A stretch of 64,000 nucleotides of DNA from Actinokineospora auranticolor (lineage in GTDB: Bacteria > Actinomycetota > Actinomycetes > Mycobacteriales > Pseudonocardiaceae): assembly GCF_002934265.1 (NCBI RefSeq), contig NZ_PTIX01000004.1, positions 124,001-188,000 on the forward strand. Direction: 5' to 3'. The position numbers and the translations under genes were made by a program. Position 1 is the stretch's first letter. Each line of letters opens with the position of its first letter. The notes under the pieces are model-generated. The model searched no databases, was not told the DNA's origin, and was given only the letters and a program-made list of their open reading frames with translations. This document shows, in pieces, positions 1 to 8,880 of this stretch.

Positions 1-665
1 GTGTGGCCCGACGACACCCGCTGCTCCTCCACGATCTCGCCGCCGTAGGCGATCTCGGCGCGGATCTCCGGGCCCTCCTCCGGCATCGCCTGGTCGCGCG
101 GCGCGCTCAGCGACAGCACCAGCTCGTCGAGCTCGTCGACCGCGGCCACGATCTGCCGCTGCTCGGTCAGCGTCGGCACGTCCAGGTCCAGCCGCAGCGC
201 CGCGCGCAGCGACTCCACGTACCAGCCGTCGGGGGAGTACGAACCCGACTTGCGGTCGCGCATGCCCACGTCGTAGAGCAGCTCGGCGAGCAGTTGGAAC
301 GCGCTGTCCACCCGCCTGCGGGCGGTGCGCGGGTCCCGGTCGAAGCGGGTCGCCAGCCAGTCGATGCGCTGGTCGAGGAACCCGCCGTCGGCCTCCTTGT
401 GCAGGCCGAGCGCCACCGATGCGGCCAGGTCGAGGTCGGACGGCAGCCGCGCGCTCAGGTGGGTCAGCTGGAGCACCAGCTTGCGGCGCACCAGCGCCGG
501 GTCATCGATGCCGGTGATGCCGCACGCCATGCGCAGCGCCCGGCCGACCCGGTTGTGCAGATCGTCGGACCGCACCCCGCGGCCGCGCCGGATCTCCTTC
601 AACTCGGTGACCACGTCGGCGATCTGCACCCCAACCACCTGTTCATCCACCACCCTCGACCGCAC
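1..665 (-). CDS. Hypothetical protein, 3' end beyond the window
   Basis: The reading frame is open on the minus strand from a GTG at 665 to the window edge, giving 221 codons with no stop. The start was chosen because GGAGGGG lies about 6 bases upstream; two further in-frame GTGs at 653 and 650 have weaker ribosome sites. The visible protein is soluble and charged. It has an N-terminal segment VTELKEIRRGRGVRSDDLHN, an arginine-rich middle containing DRDPRTARRRVD, and no transmembrane segment. It resembles short uncharacterised actinobacterial proteins that I cannot assign to a function. Partial because the C-terminus is outside the window. Confidence 0.7.
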   Translation of the reverse strand, partial: MRSRVVDEQVVGVQIADVVTELKEIRRGRGVRSDDLHNRVGRALRMACGITGIDDPALVRRKLVLQLTHLSARLPSDLDLAASVALGLHKEADGGFLDQRIDWLATRFDRDPRTARRRVDSAFQLLAELLYDVGMRDRKSGSYSPDGWYVESLRAALRLDLDVPTLTEQRQIVAAVDELDELVLSLSAPRDQAMPEEGPEIRAEIAYGGEIVEEQRVSSGH

Positions 666-780
666 GGCTATTCCCCTCCGATTCCCAGCATCGCAGAGCC
701 GTATGTCCCGTTACCAGCGCCCCCGTGGTGAACGAATGCCCACCGTGGGCACATCGGGGCCACTCGAACGGGTGAGTATG

Positions 781-813
781 GCCGGTGACCCGCGATTCCC
801 GCGGGCCACCGGC
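781..813 (-). terminator. Candidate intrinsic hairpin
   Basis: GCCGGTG at 781-787 pairs with CACCGGC at 807-813 and CCCGCG at 789-794 pairs with CGCGGG at 800-805, around a short loop and a single-base bulge. There is no T-run, as is usual in actinobacteria. It lies downstream of the tiny minus-strand ORFs at 938-1186 and upstream of the gene starting at 665. Confidence 0.45.
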
Positions 814-848
814 TGACCCTCCCCCCGGCCTTTCCCCTCGTCCCCCGC

Positions 849-866
849 GACGACCCCCCGGTCGTC
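849..866 (-). terminator. Short GC hairpin
   Basis: GACGACC (849-855) and GGTCGTC (860-866) form a perfect 7-bp stem with a 4-base loop, 70 bases past the stop of the 14-codon ORF. It may act with the stronger hairpin at 781-813. Confidence 0.3.
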
Positions 867-937
867 CGCCCCTGGAGTGGACGGGAGCGGCAGGCCCCCG
901 GCCCGCGCCCCCGCCCGTTGTCCCGCAACGGCTTGCC

Positions 938-982
938 TCACACCAGCAGGAGTACCCATGCCGTGATTGAGTGGCTTTCCAT
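938..982 (-). CDS. 14-residue ORF with a near-perfect ribosome binding site
   Basis: The minus strand reads MESHSITAWVLLLV followed by TGA. AAAGGAGGTGA sits 4 bases before the ATG, close to the full anti-16S complement and stronger than any other ribosome site noted in the window. A possible promoter (TGACTT, 18 bases, TAACAC) lies upstream. The peptide is hydrophobic at its C-terminus with three consecutive Leu codons. It could be a leader or attenuation peptide, a tiny membrane peptide or a remnant. There is no obvious regulated gene immediately downstream, which argues against simple attenuation. Confidence 0.35.
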   Translation of the reverse strand: MESHSITAWVLLLV

Positions 983-1087
983 CTCGTCACCTCCTTTTCC
1001 GGGTCCGGGCAGCCTCGAGCCAGGACCCGTGTTCGTGTTAGGCCCCCGATATGGGTGAAAGTCATTCGGATCGCGGTCGGGTCGGCG

Positions 1088-1186
1088 CTACAGGCCGGAC
1101 ACCAGCAGCATCCCGGCGCCCAGGCCCGCGAGGAACAGCCAGAACCCCAAGCGCGCCATCGAACCCACCGTCGTCAGCATTCTCAT
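1088..1186 (-). CDS. Small single-pass membrane protein (32 aa)
   Basis: A 32-codon ORF starts at ATG 1186, behind GGAGGGG 5 bases upstream. It begins MRMLTTVGSMARLGF and the rest is one hydrophobic helix rich in Leu, Gly and Ala, so it would insert as a single membrane segment. It lies about 105 bases before the 14-codon ORF, and the two share the sequence ACGAGATG around their starts. I do not recognise a family. Small size is the main uncertainty. Confidence 0.45.
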   Translation of the reverse strand: MRMLTTVGSMARLGFWLFLAGLGAGMLLVSGL

Positions 1187-1819
1187 CTCGTCCCCTCCAA
1201 GAGATTCACCGTCCCGCACAAACAACCTTGCCCCGGGGAGGAGAGGGGCACGATGACACGTGGCGCGTGCCGAACGTGCCATTTGGCATATTCGCCGGTG
1301 GAAACCGGTTCACGCGGGGGAGTTGGGGTCGCGGGCGGAAAGGCCCAGCGGTTCGACGGCTCGACGCCTCGACGGCGGAGGGGTCGGGCCGGGAACGGCA
1401 CGGCGCGACCGGGGTTCGGGGGTGTGCTCCGGGGGCCCGGCACGTGGTCGGTCGAGTCCGACGGACCGCTGGCGCCCGCGCCCCGCGGCGGACGTCACGG
1501 CGGATCTCGGGCCCGACCACGTGCGTCCTCAGCGGGGCCTGGTCGGCCGCGCGCGAGGCACGTGGGCCACCCGTCACCGGCGGCGGGGCGCGGCTCCGGC
1601 CGGACCGCCGACGGGGACCACCACCAGGGGTGGGGTCAGCGCGGTGAGGGGTGGCGGGGTAGCTCGGTCTCCATGGTGGAACTCCTCTCTGCGCGCCGCG
1701 ACATCACACCGACGGTAGTCGGCGGCGCGGCGCGCGGGAGACCCGCGGCGCGGGTTGACAAGGTTCTGTCCAGGCTGGTCAGGAACTTTCCCCGAACAGT
1801 CCACCTCGGACAGCGCAGA
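1187..1819. other. Region without a convincing gene
   Basis: Long frames exist on both strands but none has coherent protein character. The plus-strand ATG at 1253 has a fair ribosome site but encodes a low-complexity Gly/Arg/Pro product. A 12-codon minus-strand ORF (1636-1674, METELPRHPSPR) has AGAGAGGAG 7 bases before its ATG and could be a leader peptide. Nothing else seen. Confidence 0.5.
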
Positions 1820-1847
1820 GGGGTATGACCCGATCGGGCCATACCCC
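1820..1847 (-). terminator. Hairpin downstream of the glycosyltransferase
   Basis: GGGGTATG (1820-1827) pairs with CATACCCC (1840-1847), with an inner CCC/GGG pair around a GATC loop and one mismatch. It starts 31 bases past the stop of the minus-strand glycosyltransferase, as expected of its terminator. Confidence 0.6.
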
Positions 1848-1877
1848 TGCGTAGCCGTCACGCACTGCTGATCAAGA

Positions 1878-3050
1878 TCAGCTGACCGGTTGGGCGAACT
1901 CGGTGAACCGGGCCACCACCGCACCCGGCGCGGGCATCGCGGAGATCTCCTTGGCGACCGCGGCGGTCGCGTCGGCCGCCGCGTCGTCGGCCAGCAGGTC
2001 CAGCGCGGTCGACGTGATGGCGTCGGCGGTGACGTCGTCGCCGAGCAACTGCCTGCTCGCCCCGGCCTCGGTGAAGGTGGTGGCGTTGAGGAACTGGTCG
2101 GCGCCCTGCGGGACGAACAGCTGCCGCACCCCGGCCGCCGCCGCGCCGAGCGTGGTGCCCGAGCCGCCGTGGTGGACGACGAGGTCGAGGTGCGGGAGCA
2201 GCTCGGCCTGCGGCACCCAGGACTGCACGGTCACGTTGGCGGGCGGGGTGCCCAGCACCGCCGGGTCGACCGTCGGACCGGCCGAGACCAGCACCCGGTG
2301 ACCGGTCGCGGCCAACCCGTCGATGGCCGCCCGCAGCACCGCCGGGTTGCCGAACGCGGTGCCCAGCGTCAGGTAGATCAGCTTCTCCCGGTGCTCCGGG
2401 ACCCAGGAGGGCAGCTCGCCCGGCTCGGAGAACGCGACCGGCCGCACCGGCACCCGGTTCGGGGCAGCGGCGACCTCCTCGTCCTGCAAGGAAGTCGGGT
2501 AGATGTCGAGGTACCGGTCGCGCCCCTCGTGCCCGGCGTCCAGGTCGATCTCGGTCCCGTTCGCGGCCGCGATCTCCCGCAACCCCTCCAGGAACCCGGG
2601 CAGCGTCTGGATGACCCCGCCGCGGCTGACGGCGTGCGACACCGCGGGCAAGCCCTCCGCGCGCGCCGCGATACCGGCACCGACGTTGGCCGCCTCGTAC
2701 ACGACGAGGTCGAACCGCCGCTCGACCATGAGCGGACGGAGGTCCGCGATGAAGTTCTCCGGCATCCGCCTGCCGAACACGGCCGCCGCGGTCCGCCGGA
2801 TCAGCTGCGGGTCGAGCCCGGCGGGGGAGTCGAACTCCGCGACCCCGAACCCGGCCATCACCTCGCGGAACAGCGCTTGCATGTCGCCGCCCGCCCGGAA
2901 GAACTCGAACCCGAGCCGGGCCAGCGGCTCCTCGAAGGACTCCCAGGTGGCGTAGGTGACCCGGTGCCCGGCGTCGCGGGCGGCGATGGCCAGGGGCAGC
3001 AGTGGATAGGTGTGCCCGTGGGCAGGAAGACTTGTGAAGAGGATTTCCAC
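1878..3050 (-). CDS. GT1-family glycosyltransferase (MGT/UGT type)
   Basis: Predicted to transfer a sugar from a nucleotide-sugar donor to a small molecule, as in macrolide, glycopeptide or glycolipid glycosylation. About 390 residues, normal for the family. The N-terminal Rossmann strand reads VEILFTSLPAHGHTYPLLPL. The C-terminal donor-binding signature is present: a conserved WVPQ, then HHGGSGTT, then VPQGADQFLNA. GTG 3050 was chosen because family members begin right at this strand. TTG 3059 and an upstream GTG at 3161 are possible, but the latter adds an atypical 37-residue extension and no start has a strong ribosome site. It stands alone, without sugar-biosynthesis or polyketide genes, so the acceptor cannot be predicted. 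Some flanking bases are less GC-rich than average. Confidence 0.85.
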   Translation of the reverse strand: MEILFTSLPAHGHTYPLLPLAIAARDAGHRVTYATWESFEEPLARLGFEFFRAGGDMQALFREVMAGFGVAEFDSPAGLDPQLIRRTAAAVFGRRMPENFIADLRPLMVERRFDLVVYEAANVGAGIAARAEGLPAVSHAVSRGGVIQTLPGFLEGLREIAAANGTEIDLDAGHEGRDRYLDIYPTSLQDEEVAAAPNRVPVRPVAFSEPGELPSWVPEHREKLIYLTLGTAFGNPAVLRAAIDGLAATGHRVLVSAGPTVDPAVLGTPPANVTVQSWVPQAELLPHLDLVVHHGGSGTTLGAAAAGVRQLFVPQGADQFLNATTFTEAGASRQLLGDDVTADAITSTALDLLADDAAADATAAVAKEISAMPAPGAVVARFTEFAQPVS

Positions 3051-3188
3051 AAGGCCCAAGGTAGGCAGTTCGGTAGCGGTGGGTAGCGGGATTTGTCGGT
3101 ATCCACTGGATTGTCGGAAAAATTGCCACCCGACTGTCGGTCTGCGGACCAGTGGTTTCACCCATGCCTTTACCGGCCGGAGCGCAGA

Positions 3189-3290
3189 TCACGCGATGGC
3201 TCGCACCGCCTGCTCGACATCCTCCAGCCTGGCTCGTGCCATCTCCGCGAAGTCGTTCCGGCGTGCGGCGTCCGGGAATGGTTGCCTCAT
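3189..3290 (-). CDS. Small hypothetical ORF (33 aa)
   Basis: ATG 3290 has CGGAG 6 bases upstream. The product starts MRQPFPDAARRNDFAEMARA and continues as one amphipathic, charged helix ending in VRAIA. It sits between the XRE pseudogene and the glycosyltransferase on the same strand. Codon use is acceptable but the ORF is too short to be sure. Confidence 0.35.
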   Translation of the reverse strand: MRQPFPDAARRNDFAEMARARLEDVEQAVRAIA

Positions 3291-3358
3291 CGGCAACTCC
3301 GGCCGGTTCGGGCAGGCGGGTGCAGCGACAGCGCTTCCTACCCGCCACGAACGAGGAG

Positions 3359-3387
3359 GCCGACTGGGACGTGGTGTCCCAGTCGGC
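3359..3387 (-). terminator. Perfect 12-bp hairpin after the pseudogene
   Basis: GCCGACTGGGAC (3359-3370) and GTCCCAGTCGGC (3376-3387) form a perfect stem with a 5-base loop, 18 bases past the pseudogene stop. Probably the terminator of the former regulator gene. Confidence 0.65.
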
Positions 3388-3405
3388 TTCGCGGTGGTCT
3401 TGGTG

Positions 3406-4048
3406 TCAGAGGTCGATGTGCAACCGGTCGGCGAGCTGCTGCACCGGCGCCTGCCGCCGCTTGGCCCGTTCCGCCAGCTCACGCACCGTCTACCTGCCCA
3501 GTGTGTGGTAGCGCAGCCACTCGGGCGCGGTGCGTTCCGCGGTCAGCAGCTGATCCACCGCGGCTTCGTCGTGGTCGAGTTCGCTGTGCGCGATGGCCAG
3601 GTCGAGCAGGTACCGCGCCCGCCAGGTCGGCGGCACCCACCCGGTTTAGGGCACACGTCCCCAAGGCCACCGCCCGATCGAACTGTTCGGTCTCCACCGC
3701 CGCGTTGACCGCCGCGATGCCCGCGTTGGTCGGCCCGAACGGTGTGGCGTAGAGGTTGTAGTCGAGCGCGCTCAACTCGTCGCGGATGGCCAGCACGCCG
3801 ACCGCTTCCTCATCCACTGTGGCCTGGATGGTGTCCGCCTGCCCGAGCAGCTGCGCGAGTTCGATGTCCAGCGCCCGCGCCCTGCGGGTCAGGGAACTCG
3901 TGCTGGAGGTGTGCCGCACCTCCTGCTCCAGCTTGCGCACCGGGTCCACGCTGACTTCGGCTTGCTCGGCCAACTGTTTCCTGGGTGAACAGCCCGCGGT
4001 TGCGCGCGCGCCTGACGCGCGCACCGAGGCTGAGGTCGTCGCTGGTTA
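3406..4048 (-). pseudogene. Decayed XRE-family HTH regulator with a C-terminal TPR-like domain
   Basis: Homology-like sequence runs through several frames. The N-terminus reads SDDLSLGARVRRARNRG, then shifts frame near 4002 into QLAEQAEVSVDPVRKLEQ and the rest of a helix-turn-helix domain. The C-terminal part runs to about 3645, shifts frame again into RYLLDLAIAHSELDHDEAAV, and is then cut by an in-frame TAG near 3491 before VRELAERAKRRQAPVQQLAD. The expected start is a GTA at 4048 behind GGAGGTGA, which looks like a mutated GTG. The parent family is the actinobacterial HTH regulator of roughly 210-280 residues. Two frameshifts, a stop and a lost start make function very unlikely, unless the sequence has errors. 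Confidence 0.8.
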
Positions 4049-4156
4049 CGGCGGAGTCACCTCCGGTCGCCGTCGGGCCGATGGCCTTGCGGTACGTGCC
4101 CCGGCGACTCCAGGGGAGGAGCTACCAGCGCCGCAACGGCCTGGACACGCCGGTGC

Positions 4157-4747
4157 TCAACGCAGCGCCGGGGGTAGGTGGGTCTCGTCGCCCAGGGGCC
4201 AGGTGAGGGGGTCTGGGCCGAGGGTAGTCAGTTCGGTCACCTGCAAGACGCACCAAGGCGACACCTCGCGGCGGTCGGACAGGACCGCGTCGACGAAGTC
4301 CAGCCACGGTACCCACTCGGTGGCGTCCACCTCGTCCGGGTTCGGGGCCGCCTCCGCACTCCCCGCGAGCACCACCCGGTACACCGGGCACATCTCGTTC
4401 TCCACCGTGCCGTCCGGCATCTCCGCGCGGTACCGGAAGCGCGGGAGGAGCAGTTCCACGGTGTGCGGGCCCGGCAGGCCCAGTTCGTCGACCAGCCTGC
4501 GTTCGACCGACGCCGCCGGGGGCTCGCCCGGGGCCGGGTGGCCGCAGCACGAGTTGGTCCAGATCCCCGGCCAGGTCTTCTTGGTGGCGGCCCGCCGGGT
4601 GAGCAGGAAGCGGCCCTCCGAGTCGAAGACGTAGCTGGAGAAGGCCAGGTGCAGCGGCGTGTCGCCGTGGTGCACGGTGGCCTTGTCCGCCACCCCCACG
4701 GCCGCGCCCGCCTCGTCGAGGAGCACTACCTGTTCGGCGATCTTCAC
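4157..4747 (-). CDS. idi: Isopentenyl-diphosphate delta-isomerase, type I
   Basis: Interconverts IPP and DMAPP in isoprenoid biosynthesis, in the cytosol. About 196 residues of a NUDIX-fold protein. The catalytic-cysteine motif TNSCCGHP and the catalytic-glutamate region VENEMCPVY are both present, with [20 protein letters not shown] near the N-terminus. GTG 4747 was chosen because the family begins close to [10 protein letters not shown]. In-frame GTGs at 4756 and 4771 and a TTG at 4783 cannot be excluded, as no ribosome site is strong. It lies 46 bases downstream of argS on the same strand and is probably co-transcribed with it. Confidence 0.93.
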   Translation of the reverse strand: MKIAEQVVLLDEAGAAVGVADKATVHHGDTPLHLAFSSYVFDSEGRFLLTRRAATKKTWPGIWTNSCCGHPAPGEPPAASVERRLVDELGLPGPHTVELLLPRFRYRAEMPDGTVENEMCPVYRVVLAGSAEAAPNPDEVDATEWVPWLDFVDAVLSDRREVSPWCVLQVTELTTLGPDPLTWPLGDETHLPPALR

Positions 4748-4793
4748 GCCGCACACTGTGCCTGGCCCCACCGAGGCGGGCAAGCCGGCTGTC

Positions 4794-6533
4794 TTAGAGC
4801 TCGTGCGGGGCGGCGATGCCCAGCAGGTCCAGCCCCAGGGTCAGCACGTCCGAGGTGACCTTGGTGAGCACCAGCCGGGACGCGCGGTCGTCGGGGTCGA
4901 CGTCCGAGCGCAGGATCGGGCAGTTGTCGTAGAACGTGGTGAACGTCGCCGCCAGCTCGTAGAGGTAGCCGGTGAGCTTGTGCGGCGCGTACGCCTCGAT
5001 CGTCGCCGCCACCGCGGCGGGCAGCTGCAGCAGCTTGAGCACCAGCGCCCGCTCGGCCGGGTCGGTGATCCGGACCCCACCCCCGGGCTCCTGCTCAGCC
5101 TTGCGCAGGATCGAGTGGCAGCGGGCGTTGGCGTACTGCAGGTACACCGACGTGTTGCCCTCCTTGGCCAGCATCCGGGCCCAGGTGAAGACGTAGTCCT
5201 TCTCCCGGTCGCTGGACAGGTCGGCGTACTTCACCGCGCCGATGCCCACCGCCCGCGCGACCTCCGCCTGGCGCGCGGCGTCCAGCGAGGAGCGCTCGGC
5301 GACGGTCTTCTCCGCCTGCTCCACCGCTTCCGCCAGCAGCTCGACCAGTTTCACCGAACCGCCCGCGCGCGTCCGGATGGTCTTGCCGTCCTCGCCGAGG
5401 ATCGTGCCGAATCCGATGTGGACGGACGTGTGCCCCTCGGTGAGGTACCCCGCCTGCCGGGACGCGGCGAACACCATGGCGAAGTGCTGCGCCTGCGGGT
5501 TCCCGACCACGTACAGCAGGTCGGTCATGTCGCGCTCTTCGGCCCAGTAGCGCGCGGTCGCGAGGTCGGTGGCGGCGTAGCCGTAGCCGCCGTCGCTCTT
5601 GCGCACGATCAGCGGCAGCGGGTTGCCCTCGCGGTTGCTGAACCCGGGCGGGAACACGCACACCGCGCCGTCGCTGATCTCGGTGAGGCCCTTGGCCTCC
5701 AGGTCCGCGGTGACCGCGTCGAGGTACGGGTTGTAGAAGCTCTCGCCGTAGATGTCGGCGTCGGTGAGCCGCACGCCGAGCAGGTCGTAGACCTTCTGGA
5801 AGTGCCGGGTCGACTCGGCGACCAGCGCCCGCCACAGCACCAGCGTCTCCTCGTCGCCGCCCTGCAGCGCCACGACGCGCGCGCGGGCCCGGTCGGCGAA
5901 CGCGGGGTCGGCGTCGAACTTGGTCCGCGCCTGCTGGTAGAAGCGGTTGAGGTCGCTGATGCCGCGCTCGGCCACCTCCACGCCGGCGCCCTCGTCGAGC
6001 AGGTGCTCGATGAGCATGCCGAACGGGGTGCCCCAGTCGCCGAGGTGGTTGTGCGGGGTGACCTGGTGGCCCGCGAAGCGCAGCAGCCGCAGGATGGCGT
6101 CGCCGATGATCGACGACCGTAGATGCCCGATGTGCATCTCCTTGGCCACGTTCGGGCTGCCGTAGTCCAGCGCGTACCGGCGCGGCTCGTCGGCGGTCGG
6201 CACCCCGAGGCGCTCGTCGCCGAGCAGCGCGGCGGCCCGATCCGCCAGCCACCCGTCGCGCAGCCGCAGGTTGATGAACCCCGGGCCCGCCACCTCGGGC
6301 TCGTCGACCAGGTCGGCCGAGTCCAGGTGCGCCACGATGGCCTGGGCCACCTCCCGCGGCGGCTTGCCCAGCCGCTTGGCCAGGCTCATGGCCGCGTTGC
6401 ACTGGTAGTCGACGCCATCGCGGGTGGACGGACGGACGACGGCATCGACCGCGGTGATCTCCACGTCGAGCCCGCGGCGCAGCGCCCCGGCCACCCGCGC
6501 ACCCAGTTCGAGTCCGACATCTCCGTGCGCCAC
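4794..6533 (-). CDS. argS: Arginyl-tRNA synthetase
   Basis: Charges tRNA-Arg with arginine in the cytosol. 579 residues, full length for a bacterial ArgS. The N-terminal Add1-type domain is followed by the class I HIGH motif in [14 protein letters not shown], the KMSK-equivalent loop in [16 protein letters not shown], and a C-terminal DALR anticodon-binding domain ending IAAPHEL. The GTG start at 6533 is supported by GGGAGG upstream and by the family's usual N-terminus. idi follows immediately. Confidence 0.97.
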   Translation of the reverse strand: MAHGDVGLELGARVAGALRRGLDVEITAVDAVVRPSTRDGVDYQCNAAMSLAKRLGKPPREVAQAIVAHLDSADLVDEPEVAGPGFINLRLRDGWLADRAAALLGDERLGVPTADEPRRYALDYGSPNVAKEMHIGHLRSSIIGDAILRLLRFAGHQVTPHNHLGDWGTPFGMLIEHLLDEGAGVEVAERGISDLNRFYQQARTKFDADPAFADRARARVVALQGGDEETLVLWRALVAESTRHFQKVYDLLGVRLTDADIYGESFYNPYLDAVTADLEAKGLTEISDGAVCVFPPGFSNREGNPLPLIVRKSDGGYGYAATDLATARYWAEERDMTDLLYVVGNPQAQHFAMVFAASRQAGYLTEGHTSVHIGFGTILGEDGKTIRTRAGGSVKLVELLAEAVEQAEKTVAERSSLDAARQAEVARAVGIGAVKYADLSSDREKDYVFTWARMLAKEGNTSVYLQYANARCHSILRKAEQEPGGGVRITDPAERALVLKLLQLPAAVAATIEAYAPHKLTGYLYELAATFTTFYDNCPILRSDVDPDDRASRLVLTKVTSDVLTLGLDLLGIAAPHEL

Positions 6534-7119
6534 CCTGGCACCTCCCTAACCTGTTCCACCCAGTATCCCAGCCCCCGCCGAGCGAGTTTCCCCAGCGCCC
6601 GGGCGGGCACGGACCCGCAGGTCCAGGGCACCTCGCGGGGCTGCCTACTCGGGAGTCAAGCGATGGCCGAAACGATCAGCGCGGCGGTCGTGCCCACCGG
6701 GAACGGCGACGGGGCCGCCGCCCGTGCGGTGGGCGGCGGCCCCACGCCCTTCGGAGCCGTACAGCGGGACAGGCTCCGGCGGGGAGGTCTCCGGGTCGAC
6801 CTGGCGTGTCTCGGGTCACGGCAGTCGGAACGTGACTGTGGTGGGTGGACCGGTCCGGGAGGGCGCGGCGGTGGCGACTCCTCGCCGACACCGCCGCTGC
6901 CACGTGTTCCCCGATCCCCCGGGGAACTCCACCCGCGCCGTCGAGCACCCCTCGCGGGTGCAGGGTCCCGGGACTTCAGCCCTCGATGAAGTTTCCCGGA
7001 CCGTTGAGCGGTGTTCGCGTCGCGTGGCCGTCGTCGTCATTTTGTTGCTGCCAGTATTTGTTAACCGCCGTGAACCTCGCAAGGTACCGGTCCGGTGGGG
7101 TTTTTCCCGGTTCCCATTT
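6534..7119. other. Non-coding or unrecognised region between argS and the permease
   Basis: Nearly 590 bases without a recognisable gene. Plus-strand frames from ATG 6663 (with a fair GGGAG) and minus-strand frames around 6816-7139 have inconsistent, low-complexity products. The main structural feature is the long hairpin at 6711-6743. The bases nearest argS probably hold its promoter (minus-strand GATACT about 30 bases before the GTG). Confidence 0.5.
6711..6743. terminator. Perfect 13-bp GC hairpin
   Basis: GGGGCCGCCGCCC (6711-6723) and GGGCGGCGGCCCC (6731-6743) form a perfect stem with a 7-base loop. It lies 377 bases downstream of the permease stop and 178 bases upstream of argS, so it may end a long 3' region of the permease transcript. 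Confidence 0.5.
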
Positions 7120-8646
7120 CTACGCCGAACGCAGGTCACGCTCGACCGCGGCCAACTCTTCCGCGCTCCCTTGGACTTTCGGCCCGGTGAACCAATGCCG
7201 CGCGGACACCACCCACCACAGTGCCGCGCCGCCGAGCACGACCGCGAACGCGACCGGCGTGTAGTTGAAACTCTCCCACGTAACCGGATGCACCTGCGGC
7301 AACATGAACAGCACGAAGATGAAGCCGACCCAGATCACCGCAACCGTCCCAAGTGGACGTCCCAAGCGGCCGAGGTGCCACGGTCCGGGTTCGAACGCGG
7401 CACCCGCGCGCACCCGCAGGTAGATCGGCGCCACGTAGGCGGTGTAGAGGCCGACCACGGCGATCGAGGTCACGGCCGCGTAGGCCGTGTAGCTCCACAG
7501 GTACGGCACGGCGAGCAGGAACGCTCCCACCGCCGCCAGCCACACCGAGTTGGTCGGCGTCCGCGTGCGCTTGTTGATCCGGTGCCACAGCCCCGATCCC
7601 GGGATCGCGCCGTCCCGGGCGAACGCGTAGATCATCCGCGAGTTGCCGGTGACCGCGGCCATCCCGCAGAACAACTGCGCGCCGATGCACACGAGCAGCA
7701 GGAACTTGCCCGTGGTCGCGCCCGCGGCGTCGAGGAACACCTGCGCGGGCGGCACGCCGGTGGGGGACTCCAGTGCGCCGCGGTAGTCCTGGATGGCGAA
7801 CGTGAGCCCGATCAGCAGCACCCAGCCCGCCACCAGCGACACCAGGATCGAGTGCACGATCCCGCGCGGCCCGGCCGTGGCCGCGTTCCGCGTCTCCTCG
7901 GTCATGTGCGCGGACGCGTCGTAGCCGGTCAACGTGTACTGCGCGAGCAGCAGGCCGATGAGGAACACGTAGACGGGGGAGCCCCAGCCCGTGCCGTTGA
8001 CGAACTCGCCGAACACGAACGACGCGTCCTGGTGGTGGTCGGGCACCACGACGAGCACGCCGACGATGAGCGAGACCCCGATCAGGTGCCACCACACGCT
8101 GACCCCGTTGAGGACCGCCACGACCCGTACACCGAACGTGTTGAGCGCGCCGTGCGCCAGCAGGATGAGCGCCAGCAGCAGGATCGTGTGCGGTGGTGTG
8201 GCGGCGAAGCCGAACTGCAGGTCGAGGAAGGCGTTGAGGAACAGCGCCGCGCCGAAGTCGATGCCCGCGGTCACCGCGACCTGCCCGACCAGGTTGAACC
8301 AGCCGGTGAACCACGCCCACGCGGGCCCGGACAGCCCGCTGTGCGGCGCCAGCTTGGCCGCCCAGTAGTACAGGCCGCCCGCGGTCGGGTAGCTGGAGCA
8401 GATCTCGGCCATGCCCAGCCCGACCAGCACGACGAACACGCCGACCAGCGGCCAGCCCCAGATCATCGCCGCCGGTCCGCCGGTCTTCATGCCGAAGCCG
8501 TACAGCGTCAGGCACCCGGACAGCACCGAGATGATCGTGAAGGACACCGCGAAGTTCGTGAACCCGGACATCGACCGGCGCAGTTCCTGCGCGTAGCCCA
8601 GCGCGTGCAGCCGGGCCTCGTCCGCGTCCGCCCCCGGTTCCGCCAC
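7120..8646 (-). CDS. APC-superfamily amino-acid/amine permease
   Basis: A 508-residue inner-membrane transporter with about 12 hydrophobic segments and short loops. The N-terminal signature includes ALGYAQELRRSMSGFTNFAV and a glycine-rich first helix region, as in GABA/ethanolamine/choline-type APC permeases. GTG 8646 is preceded by GGGGAGG at 5 bases. It is divergent from glnA4 across 234 bases, so it most likely imports the amine that the neighbouring gamma-glutamyl pathway degrades. Ethanolamine or a polyamine is inferred from context; substrate specificity cannot be read from the sequence. Confidence 0.88.
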   Translation of the reverse strand: MAEPGADADEARLHALGYAQELRRSMSGFTNFAVSFTIISVLSGCLTLYGFGMKTGGPAAMIWGWPLVGVFVVLVGLGMAEICSSYPTAGGLYYWAAKLAPHSGLSGPAWAWFTGWFNLVGQVAVTAGIDFGAALFLNAFLDLQFGFAATPPHTILLLALILLAHGALNTFGVRVVAVLNGVSVWWHLIGVSLIVGVLVVVPDHHQDASFVFGEFVNGTGWGSPVYVFLIGLLLAQYTLTGYDASAHMTEETRNAATAGPRGIVHSILVSLVAGWVLLIGLTFAIQDYRGALESPTGVPPAQVFLDAAGATTGKFLLLVCIGAQLFCGMAAVTGNSRMIYAFARDGAIPGSGLWHRINKRTRTPTNSVWLAAVGAFLLAVPYLWSYTAYAAVTSIAVVGLYTAYVAPIYLRVRAGAAFEPGPWHLGRLGRPLGTVAVIWVGFIFVLFMLPQVHPVTWESFNYTPVAFAVVLGGAALWWVVSARHWFTGPKVQGSAEELAAVERDLRSA

Positions 8647-8880
8647 CGTCGCCTCCCCGTCGGACAACCGCCCGCATTGGATCGCGCACAGACCATTAAC
8701 AGACCAATTGCTGTGATGTGGATCATAGCAGCGGGTGGCGCTGTCCGGCCACGACGAGTTTCGAGGTGTCACTGTTTGTTCCACGTCCGGCGGTTGCACT
8801 TGTGGGTCGGCACTGCCAGCATGCTGTGGGCACCCTCTCCAATGGGGTACGTGCTGAACCTTTGCGGAGGAGGTCGGCCT

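Noticed and set aside
3-731. Long plus-strand frame at the window start
   Set aside because: His/Arg/Val-rich product typical of the reverse of a high-GC gene; the minus-strand frame has normal protein character and a ribosome site.
971-1828. 285-codon plus-strand frame across the gene-poor region
   Set aside because: Low-complexity Arg/Gly/Pro product, no family-like segment, no ribosome site at its start.
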